Shown here piece after piece: positions 26,166-32,622 of a stretch of 34,682 bases of DNA (positions are counted from its first letter, which is position 1; the number at the start of each line of letters is the position of its first letter). A program made the translations under genes and the position numbers. This stretch comes from Marilutibacter aestuarii (GTDB lineage Bacteria > Pseudomonadota > Gammaproteobacteria > Xanthomonadales > Xanthomonadaceae). The stretch is taken from assembly GCF_006546775.1 (NCBI RefSeq), contig NZ_VICE01000087.1:1-34682 (forward strand), written 5' to 3'. A model generated the notes under the pieces. The model did not search any database. It saw nothing but the letters and a program-made list of their open reading frames with translations, and was not told the DNA's origin.

Positions 26166-26555
26166 ATGGACATCACGCCCCTCCCGACCGCCCCGGCGGA
26201 CGCCGCGCCCGGCTACCAGTCGCTCGATCGCCCGCTGCAGTTCACCTCGGCGGCCGCCGCCAAGGTGCGCCAGCTGATCGCAGAGGAAGGCAACGAGGCG
26301 TTGAAGCTGCGCGTGTACATCCAGGGCGGCGGGTGCTCGGGCTTCCAGTACGGCTTCGAGTTCGATGAAGCGCAGGCCGAGGACGACCTCGCCGTGCAGA
26401 CCGACGGCGTCACCCTGCTGGTCGATCCGCTCAGCCTTCAGTACCTGATGGGCGCGGAAGTCGACTACACCGAGAGCCTGCACGGCGCCCAGTTCGTGAT
26501 CCGCAATCCGAACGCCAAGACCACCTGCGGTTGCGGCTCCTCGTTCTCGGCCTGA
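26166..26555 (+). CDS. erpA: Iron-sulfur cluster insertion protein ErpA
   Basis: A 129-residue A-type carrier. The three cluster-binding cysteines are Cys57 in [11 protein letters not shown] and Cys121 and Cys123 in [28 protein letters not shown] is the usual central strand-helix. ErpA passes assembled [Fe-S] clusters to target enzymes. Placement away from an isc or suf cluster and the sequence favour ErpA over IscA or SufA. It precedes nudC on the same strand by about 50 bases. Confidence 0.93.
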   Translation: MDITPLPTAPADAAPGYQSLDRPLQFTSAAAAKVRQLIAEEGNEALKLRVYIQGGGCSGFQYGFEFDEAQAEDDLAVQTDGVTLLVDPLSLQYLMGAEVDYTESLHGAQFVIRNPNAKTTCGCGSSFSA

Positions 26556-26607
26556 GCCCCATGGCACGCGGATGCCCGACCCGCTCGCGATCCACGGGGG
26601 CGTCGGC

Positions 26608-27552
26608 ATGACGGCACCCTTCGCCTTCACCCCGACGGCCGCGGGTGAACTGCCCGAGTCCGGCTTCGATCGCGCCGACCGCCTGCGCGGCGACAATGCC
26701 GCGCTCGATGCCCTCTGGCCGGATGCGCGGGTGATCCTGCTCGATGACAGCGGCCACGCGCTCGCCGATGCGACGGGCGCGCTCGCCGCGCCGACCGGGC
26801 GCACGCTCAGCCAGGGGCCGGGCGGCAGCGGCCTGGCGATCTTCCTCGGCCTCGCGCCGGACGGCGAGGCCTGGTTCTCGCTCGACGCCGGGCTCGTCGC
26901 CTTCCAGGCGCCGGAGCGCGTCGACCTGCGCAGCGCCGCGGCGCACTGGCCGGCGGCGCACGCCGCGGTCTTCGCTCAGGCGCGCGCCCTGCAGCACTGG
27001 CACCGTCAGCATCGCCATTGCGGTGCCTGTGGTGCGGAAACCGCGATCGAACGCGGCGGCTGGCTGCGCCGCTGCACCGGCTGCGGACAGGAACACTACC
27101 CGCGTACCGACCCGGCGGTGATCGTCGCGATCAGCGATGGCGAGCGCCTGCTGCTGGGCCGGCAGGCGAACTGGCCGGCGCGGCGCTGGTCGGTGATCGC
27201 CGGCTTCGTCGAGCCGGGCGAGTCGCTGGAACAGGCGGTGGCGCGCGAGGTCGCCGAGGAAACCGGTCTCCACGTCGTCCGCTGCCGCTACCGGGCCTCG
27301 CAGCCCTGGCCGTTTCCCGGACAACTGATGCTCGGCTTCATGGCCGAGGCGACGCCCGCCGATCCGCGCATCGACGATGAGCTCGAGCAGGCGCGCTGGT
27401 TCTCCTTCGAGGAAATCTCCCACGCGCGCCAGCAGGCCCTCGATGGCGTCGACGACGGCGAGGGCCCGCTGCTCTCGCCCGCGATCTCGATCTCGCGCTG
27501 GCTGATCGAGCAGTGGTGGCTGGAGATGCGCGCTCGGCGCGACGCGCGCTGA
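26608..27552 (+). CDS. nudC: NAD(+)/NADH pyrophosphatase NudC (Nudix)
   Basis: I chose the ATG at 26608 (314 residues), with GGGGG seven bases upstream; an in-frame ATG at 26572 adds 12 residues but has no ribosome site. An N-terminal domain (about 1-130) precedes a zinc ribbon with Cys138, Cys141, Cys156 and Cys159, then the Nudix domain. The Nudix box spans residues 199-221 (Glu214, Glu217, Glu218) and is followed by SQPWPFP at 231-237, the signature of NADH pyrophosphatases. It hydrolyses NADH and removes NAD caps from RNA. It is the second Nudix gene in the window after rppH, which also acts on mRNA 5' ends. Confidence 0.92.
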   Translation: MTAPFAFTPTAAGELPESGFDRADRLRGDNAALDALWPDARVILLDDSGHALADATGALAAPTGRTLSQGPGGSGLAIFLGLAPDGEAWFSLDAGLVAFQAPERVDLRSAAAHWPAAHAAVFAQARALQHWHRQHRHCGACGAETAIERGGWLRRCTGCGQEHYPRTDPAVIVAISDGERLLLGRQANWPARRWSVIAGFVEPGESLEQAVAREVAEETGLHVVRCRYRASQPWPFPGQLMLGFMAEATPADPRIDDELEQARWFSFEEISHARQQALDGVDDGEGPLLSPAISISRWLIEQWWLEMRARRDAR

Positions 27553-27667
27553 GCGCCGGTGCGCGCGCTCGGTTCGCCGTTTCGCGGTCCCGCAACATGA
27601 ATCGATCACGCCGGGCAGGCTAGAATCCCGGCACGCACCAACGCGTCGTGCCGGAGCCCCCGTTCCT

Positions 27668-28585
27668 ATGTCCGTTACCCTGATCGCCACCGTGGTCGCG
27701 CTCGTGCTGGGCCATCTGGCGCAGCCGCTGGCCGCGGCCGTGCGTTCCTACGGCTGGTACGGGGACTGGCTGCGCTGGCTCGACGGACGGTTCGACGAGG
27801 GCAGCCTCTGGCGCGGCAGCTGGGGCATCTTGATCGCGTTGCCGCCGCCGCTGCTGCTCGTCGCGCTGTTCCAGCAGGCGCTGGACGACACCATGTTCGG
27901 TCTGGCGTCGCTCCTGTTCGGCATCGCCGCGCTGTTCTATGCCTGGGGTCCCCGCGACCTCGACGTCGACGTCGAGGCCATCGTCCAGGCGCCGGACCTG
28001 GCCTCGCGCCGGGCCGCCGCCGCGCGCCTGTGGCCCGACGGCGAGGCCCCTTCGCTCGAGGGCGGCGTGCTGGTCGACGCGGTCTTCTACAACGCCTTGC
28101 GGCGCTGGTTCGGCGTGCTGTTCTGGTTCCTCCTGCTGGGGCCGTTCGGCGCGCTGATGTACCGCCTGGTCGAAGTCTCGGCCCATGGCGAGTTCGCGCG
28201 TACCCTGCCGGCCGGGACCGCGGAGGGCGCGCGCACCCTGCTGACCGCGCTGGAGTGGCCGGTGGCCCAGCTGATGACCCTGGCGCTGGCCATCGTCGGC
28301 AATTTCGACACCGTGCTGGCGGCCTGGCGCGACAACGGCGGGGCGACGTTCGCCTTCCGCATCGGCTTCCTCGGGGCCGTCGGCCGCGCCAGCGTGCGCA
28401 GCGAGCTGGCCGAGGAAGTCGGCGACTATGCCGACGTCGGCGCGGACGGCGAGGGCGCCGTGCCGCGGCTCGAGGTGCTGGGCGAACTGCCCGAGCTGCG
28501 CGATGCGATGAGCCTGGTCTGGCGCACCCTGCTTGCGTGGCTGGCGTTGCTGGCCCTGCTGGTGATCGCCGGCTACGTCAACTGA
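27668..28585 (+). CDS. ampE: AmpE-like inner membrane protein
   Basis: A 305-residue membrane protein resembling AmpE (CobD/CbiB-related fold). It starts MSVTLIATVVALVLGHL and has hydrophobic segments near 2-22, 55-95, 140-165 and 285-303. Its family-typical segment is GGVLVDAVFYNALRRWFGVL, containing the conserved aromatic and arginine pattern. AmpE is named from the ampDE operon, where AmpD senses cell-wall recycling and controls beta-lactamase; the biochemical role of AmpE is unclear. No ampD lies beside it here. A GGAG sits 11 bases before the ATG and a -10-like TAGAAT lies at 27621-27626. Confidence 0.88.
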   Translation: MSVTLIATVVALVLGHLAQPLAAAVRSYGWYGDWLRWLDGRFDEGSLWRGSWGILIALPPPLLLVALFQQALDDTMFGLASLLFGIAALFYAWGPRDLDVDVEAIVQAPDLASRRAAAARLWPDGEAPSLEGGVLVDAVFYNALRRWFGVLFWFLLLGPFGALMYRLVEVSAHGEFARTLPAGTAEGARTLLTALEWPVAQLMTLALAIVGNFDTVLAAWRDNGGATFAFRIGFLGAVGRASVRSELAEEVGDYADVGADGEGAVPRLEVLGELPELRDAMSLVWRTLLAWLALLALLVIAGYVN

Positions 28586-28642
28586 GGTCCGTCGGGGCCG
28601 CGCCCGGCATGTGTGCACATCGGGGGCGCGTAAAGGCCGGCT

Positions 28643-28918
28643 TCAGTTGCCGAACGCGGCGCTCAGTACCGCCATGCCCCCGGCGAATACCATCCAGATC
28701 GCGATCAGGACCGGCGTGATGATCGCCGAGGCCAGCGCCCAGTTGCGCGCGCTGTCGGCGGCACTGCGCGCGCCGGCGATGTCGCCCGCCGCGCGAAGTC
28801 CGTCGACGCGGGCGGCGTAGACGATCGACACGATGCCCAGGGGCATGCAGCAGAACAGCGTGGTCAGGATCGCCCACACCAGGTTGTTGGGGACGTACTC
28901 GCCATGCGGTGCGTTCAT
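28643..28918 (-). CDS. CD225/dispanin-like small membrane protein, copy 2
   Basis: A 91-residue protein with GGAG about eight bases upstream. Two hydrophobic segments flank an amphipathic loop: VPNNLVWAILTTLFCCMPLG (first helix, with the double cysteine), IVYAARVDGLRAAGD in the loop, and a second helix at about 61-86. This is the bacterial CD225/dispanin pattern. The protein is related to the longer one at 29390-29728, and the two enclose a DUF2752 gene in one minus-strand operon. The function in bacteria is unknown. Confidence 0.85.
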   Translation of the reverse strand: MNAPHGEYVPNNLVWAILTTLFCCMPLGIVSIVYAARVDGLRAAGDIAGARSAADSARNWALASAIITPVLIAIWMVFAGGMAVLSAAFGN

Positions 28919-28964
28919 CGGGGCGCTCCAGGAAGCGTGATCGTGTCGAAGCGGTGGCGTGGGC

Positions 28965-29393
28965 TCAGCCCGGCGCCAACCAGGTGAAGGGCCACCAGGG
29001 CAGGTTGCGCGCGACCCAGTAGCCCAGCAGCCCGACCAGCCACAGCCGCGGGCTGTTCACGGCCTTGAGCACCGGTGCCGGCAGGGGCAGCGGTCGCCCC
29101 ATCCCGTGCAATGCGATCACCGGCGTGGCGAGCATCAGCAGCGGCAGCAGCGGGTTCATCGCCACCATGCCGGCGACATCGCCGTGGAGCAGGGCGTGCA
29201 GCGCCCGCGTGGTGCCGCAGCCGGGGCAGTAGAAGCCGGTGAGCGCCAGGAACAGGCAGCCCATGAAAGGGCTGTCCGCGGCGTTCGGATCATGGCTGCG
29301 CAATGCCCAGACCCCGAACGCGACGAAGCCCGCGAGGGCCGCGAACACGGCCCCCCGTTGCCAGCGCGACCGGGGCAGGGCGTCGAGGATCAC
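28965..29393 (-). CDS. DUF2752 family membrane protein
   Basis: A 142-residue protein. I place the start at a GTG (29391-29393) which overlaps the TGA of the upstream dispanin-like gene as GTGA, implying translational coupling; the frame is open further upstream, but that part is antisense-like and arginine-rich. The motif FYCPGCGTTRALHALLHGD is the defining DUF2752 cysteine motif, followed by two hydrophobic segments and YWVARNLPWWPFTWLAPG. A helix at about 18-38 precedes it. The function is unknown. Operon partners are the dispanin-like genes on both sides. Confidence 0.85.
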   Translation of the reverse strand: MILDALPRSRWQRGAVFAALAGFVAFGVWALRSHDPNAADSPFMGCLFLALTGFYCPGCGTTRALHALLHGDVAGMVAMNPLLPLLMLATPVIALHGMGRPLPLPAPVLKAVNSPRLWLVGLLGYWVARNLPWWPFTWLAPG

Positions 29394-29728
29394 TGCGCGG
29401 CTTGCATCTGCTGCAGCATCATCATGTACTGCTCGTTGGCGCCGGTCATGAAGCCCCAGACGTTGAGCAGCAGGCCGAAGATCGCCAGGCCGGTGGTCAC
29501 CCAGCACCAGGTCTTGGCATTGGCCGAGGCCTGCAACGCGCCCTGGGTATCGCCGAGGTTGAGCTTCTTGTTGACCTGCGCGGAGTAGACGATCGCGACG
29601 ACGCCCGGGATCGCGCCGACGACGCAGCACAGGCAGAAGGCGACGACCGTGGACACGATCGCCCAGGCCAGGTGGTTCGGGACCGGGCCGGGTGCGGCGG
29701 ACGGCGTGACGGGCGGTGGCATGCTCAT
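29390..29728 (-). CDS. CD225/dispanin-like small membrane protein, copy 1
   Basis: A 112-residue protein with GGGGAG seven bases before the ATG. A proline-rich N-terminus is followed by PNHLAWAIVSTVVAFCLCCV, the cysteine-containing first helix, then GVVAIVYSAQVNKKLNLGD and a second helix at about 73-95. The tail is methionine- and glutamine-rich (YMMMLQQMQAAQ). This is the CD225/dispanin pattern, and it shares IVY-A-V-GD-GA with the copy at 28643-28918. It begins the operon and couples translationally to the DUF2752 gene. The function is unknown. Confidence 0.85.
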   Translation of the reverse strand: MSMPPPVTPSAAPGPVPNHLAWAIVSTVVAFCLCCVVGAIPGVVAIVYSAQVNKKLNLGDTQGALQASANAKTWCWVTTGLAIFGLLLNVWGFMTGANEQYMMMLQQMQAAQ

Positions 29729-29891
29729 GTGGAACTCCCCTTGCTCTGAAGTGTGTGAATCGTTCGGGCCGGACTTCGCCGGCGCCCCCCGGACATCCTA
29801 GCAGCGGCGCGCGCGATCCGTATGCCCGGGCGCCGCGACGCGCCGCAAGCGGGCAGCGGGCCCCGGCACTGCCGCCGGCCAGGCGGCCTCG

Positions 29892-31862
29892 CTACGCTGC
29901 GTCGCCCCGCAAGGCCCGCACCTGCTGCTCAAGGCCGGCGGCAGTGACGGCGCTGCCGTCGAGCGGTGGCCCGGCGACGACCTCCACGTGCGCGCGGAAG
30001 CGACGCGGCACGCGCATGCGGCCCAGGCGGCTGTCGCGCCGGCTCCACATGCTCGCCCACATCCCGCGCAGGGCCATCGGCACCACCGGAACCGGGCGAC
30101 CGGCGATGGCGCTGCGTTCGAGGATGCGCTCGATGCCCGCCTTGAATGGCCCCATGCGGCCGTCGCTCGTCAGCCGGCCCTCCGGGAAGATGCCGACCAG
30201 CTCGCCCTCGGCGAGGGCGGCGTCGATCTCGTCGTAGGCCTTCTGCAGCAGGACCGGGTCTTCCTTGGCGCTCGCGATGGGGATCGCCTTGGCGTGCCGG
30301 AAGATCCAGCGCATGACCGGGATGTTGAAGATGCGGTAGTACATGACGAAGCGGACCGGACGCGGCGTGCTCGCGGCGAGGATCAGCGCGTCCATGTAGC
30401 TGACGTGGTTGCACGCAAGCAGGGCCGGCCCCTCGTCGGGCACGTGTTGCTCGATCCCCTTGGCGCGCAGCCGGTAGAGCGCACGCACGAGCACCCAGCT
30501 CAGGAAGCGCATCAGGAATTCGGGCACGATGCTGAAGATCCACAGCGCCACCAGCGTGTTGAGGATGGCCAGGGCCAGGAACACCTGCGGGATCGACCAG
30601 CCCAGCGCCTTCTGTGCCGCCAGCCCCGACAATGCCGCCAGCACGATGAAGCCGGAGTTCTGGATGTTGAGGCCGGCGATCACGCGCGAGAGTTCGTCGC
30701 GGGGCGTGCGGCTCTGGATGAGCGCGAACAGCGGCACCACGAAGAAGCCGGCGAACAGGCCGATGCCGACCAGGTCCATCGCGATCCGCCAGCTGCCGTC
30801 CTCGCGCAGGAAGTCCAGCACGCCCAGCCCGGAGGCACCGGCGACGCCGGTGCGCGCGAAGTACAGGTCGAGGATGAAGGCGCTCATGCCGAACGCGCCC
30901 AGCGGCACCAGGCCGATCTCGACCGTGCGCCCGGACAGCTTTTCGCACAGCAGCGAGCCCACGCCGGTGCCGATCGAGAACAGCGCCAGCGCGAAGATGT
31001 ACAGCGTCGCGTCGCCACCCAGGTGGACTTCGGCATAGGCCGGCAACTGCGAGGTCAGCACCGTGCCGACGAACCAGAACCAGGACACGCCCAGCACGGA
31101 GTTGCGCACCGCCAGTTGCCGGCGCGCCAGCCGCAGCATGTGCAGCGACTCTGGGATCGGGTTCCAGTTGATCTTCAGTCCGGGCGCGCCGGCGTCCACG
31201 CGCGGGATCATCCGGCTGACCAGGTTGCCGGCCACCGCGAGCGCGATGATCGTGGCGCCCGCCGCCAGCGGTCCGTGCGCGCCGGCAAGCTTGAACAGCA
31301 GGCCGCCGACGATCATGCCGGTCAGGATCGACAGCGAGGTGCCCATCTCGACCAGGCCGTTGCCGCCGGTCAACTCCTCGGGCCGCAGCACCGAGGGCAG
31401 GATCGAATACTTCACCGGGCCGAACAGGGTCGACTGCATGCCGGTGCAGAACAGGGCGACCAGCAGGATCGGCAGGCTCTGCAGCCAGAAGCCGATCGCG
31501 GCGATCGACATGATCGCGATCTCCATCGCGGTGGTGATCCGGATGAGCCTGGACTTCTCCAGTTTCTCCGCCACCTGGCCGGCGATCGCCGAGAACAGGA
31601 AGTAGGGCAGGATGAAGATCGCCGGCGCCAGGCTCGCGTACAGCGCCTTGTCGTCGCTGCTCGCACCCAGCCAGAACAGCATGCCGATGATGGCCTGCCG
31701 GTAGACGTTGTCGTTGAACGCGCCCAGCGACTGCACCAGGAAGAACGGCAGGAAGCGACGCTGGCGCAGGAGCCCGAACTGGCTGCGCGCGACCGGCAGG
31801 TCGGCGTGCGAGTCGGGGATCTCGGGGGCGTGCGGGGGGGTCTCGGCCGTGTCCTGCGCCAT
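29892..31862 (-). CDS. MFS transporter fused to 1-acylglycerol-3-phosphate acyltransferase
   Basis: A 656-residue two-domain protein. The ATG at 31860-31862 has GAGGAG six bases upstream. Residues 35-445 form an MFS transporter of the lysophospholipid (LplT) type with about 12 helices, beginning FLPFFLVQSLGAFNDNVYRQ. Residues 455-650 form a PlsC-like acyltransferase with the HX4D motif NHVSYMD (His486, Asp491) and the FPEGR motif (559-563). The fusion probably flips lysophospholipids across the inner membrane and reacylates them, like E. coli LplT plus Aas without the acyl-ACP synthetase domain. The combination is common in bacteria. The in-frame extension upstream to 32153 crosses the repeat-rich region and is rejected. 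Confidence 0.93.
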   Translation of the reverse strand: MAQDTAETPPHAPEIPDSHADLPVARSQFGLLRQRRFLPFFLVQSLGAFNDNVYRQAIIGMLFWLGASSDDKALYASLAPAIFILPYFLFSAIAGQVAEKLEKSRLIRITTAMEIAIMSIAAIGFWLQSLPILLVALFCTGMQSTLFGPVKYSILPSVLRPEELTGGNGLVEMGTSLSILTGMIVGGLLFKLAGAHGPLAAGATIIALAVAGNLVSRMIPRVDAGAPGLKINWNPIPESLHMLRLARRQLAVRNSVLGVSWFWFVGTVLTSQLPAYAEVHLGGDATLYIFALALFSIGTGVGSLLCEKLSGRTVEIGLVPLGAFGMSAFILDLYFARTGVAGASGLGVLDFLREDGSWRIAMDLVGIGLFAGFFVVPLFALIQSRTPRDELSRVIAGLNIQNSGFIVLAALSGLAAQKALGWSIPQVFLALAILNTLVALWIFSIVPEFLMRFLSWVLVRALYRLRAKGIEQHVPDEGPALLACNHVSYMDALILAASTPRPVRFVMYYRIFNIPVMRWIFRHAKAIPIASAKEDPVLLQKAYDEIDAALAEGELVGIFPEGRLTSDGRMGPFKAGIERILERSAIAGRPVPVVPMALRGMWASMWSRRDSRLGRMRVPRRFRAHVEVVAGPPLDGSAVTAAGLEQQVRALRGDAA

Positions 31863-31924
31863 GGGCTCTCCTCGGGTTTCGCCGGAGTGTATCCGGAACC
31901 CGTGTCGCGGCGGGCGGCGTACGC

Positions 31925-32105
31925 GGTGGGTATCGCGAAGGAGAAGAAGGTGCTTCTCCGACCTGAGGGGAGCGTGGTGCATGGCCGACCCGGTCAGCCA
32001 GCGAGTGGCGATATCCCAGCGCGCTGCGCTGGGCAGGAGGTAGGCCTGCCGGCCATCGGTCGCCCCAGGGCCGAAGGGTGGGTCGAGCCGAAGGCGATAC
32101 CCACC
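31925..32105. repeat. Inverted-repeat-bounded palindrome cluster
   Basis: GGTGGGTATCGC (31925-31936) and GCGATACCCACC (32094-32105) are perfect inverted repeats 157 bases apart. Inside are hairpins GGAGAAG/CTTCTCC (31940-31959) and CCCAGCG/CGCTGGG (32015-32033). The right end is itself a hairpin, GGTGGGT/ACCCACC (32077-32105). The pattern is that of REP-like or small miniature repeats. Confidence 0.65.
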
Positions 32106-32127
32106 ATGGCTTACGGCCACGACGGAC

Positions 32128-32154
32128 GATGGGTTTTGCTTCGCGCAACCCATC
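32128..32154. repeat. REP-like palindrome
   Basis: GATGGGTT (32128-32135) pairs perfectly with AACCCATC (32147-32154) across an 11-base loop. The type resembles palindromes scattered in many proteobacterial genomes. It sits between the inverted-repeat cluster and the 272-base element. Confidence 0.7.
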
Positions 32155-32178
32155 CTACGGTGCTACGCCACTACGTTT

Positions 32179-32450
32179 CGTCATTCCAGCGAATGCTGGG
32201 ATCCAGCTCTTGGGCCTTTGCGCTGACGAGGATCCGCATGCGCGTTTCGATGCGCCCCGACCTCGCGCGGACTCTGCCGGCCGCGTAGCCCGGGTAAGCG
32301 AAGCGCACCCGGGGACCCGGTATGGCGGGGACAACCGCAAAGCGCGCCAAGCGCCTCGCGCCAACTCTCGTGCCGACCCGGTGCCCAGGGTGATGGTCGA
32401 GGACCAGGGCGAAGGCAAAGGCTGGATCCCGGCATTCGCTGGGATGGCGC
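32179..32450. repeat. 272-base element with 28-base terminal inverted repeats (MITE-like)
   Basis: The left end (32179-32206) and the right end (32423-32450, read on the opposite strand) agree at 25 of 28 positions. Both contain the inner palindrome CCAGCGAATGC(T/C)GG and end inward with GGGATCCAG. No ORF inside resembles a transposase and no flanking target duplication is evident by eye. The end sequence is of the familiar kind CGTCATTCC...GGGAATCCAG found dispersed in proteobacteria. A third palindrome is nested inside. Confidence 0.75.
32289..32313. repeat. REP-like palindrome nested in the 272-base element
   Basis: CCCGGGT (32289-32295) pairs perfectly with ACCCGGG (32307-32313) across AAGCGAAGCGC. 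Preceded by GTAG, this resembles dispersed palindromes known in many proteobacteria. It may be a separate repeat inserted in, or part of, the surrounding element. Confidence 0.65.
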
Positions 32451-32555
32451 CGTGTGCGGGCTGCCTGACGGCGGTCGTCCTGGGCGTCGCCTCGGGTGGT
32501 CGCAGGCTGCCTGGGCCGGCCGTGCACCCTGTTTCGTTCGGTTGGGAGAGGAACC

Positions 32556-32585
32556 AAAAAAAAGGCCCCGCGTCGCCGCGGGGCC
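32556..32585 (-). terminator. Strong intrinsic terminator of the autotransporter gene
   Basis: On the minus strand a perfect nine-base GC stem (32564-32572 with 32577-32585) with a four-base loop is followed by eight T (32556-32563). It begins 37 bases after the autotransporter stop codon and is the clearest intrinsic terminator in the window. Confidence 0.93.
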
Positions 32586-32622
32586 CTGGGTGTTGCAGGC
32601 GTCGGACCGGAACGTACGGTCC

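Larger units (their letters stand above)
31863..32622. other. Repeat-rich intergenic region
   Basis: A 760-base stretch between two minus-strand genes with no convincing ORF; the frames that open here are by-products of palindromic repeats. It holds several hairpins, one 272-base element with terminal inverted repeats, and the terminator of neither neighbour except the strong one at 32556-32585. The promoter of the MFS-acyltransferase gene should lie near 31870-31920 but I could not place it. Confidence 0.75.

Noticed and set aside
29988-32288. 766-codon plus-strand frame opposite the MFS-acyltransferase
   Set aside because: Antisense shadow rich in His, Gln, Arg and Asp without domain resemblance.
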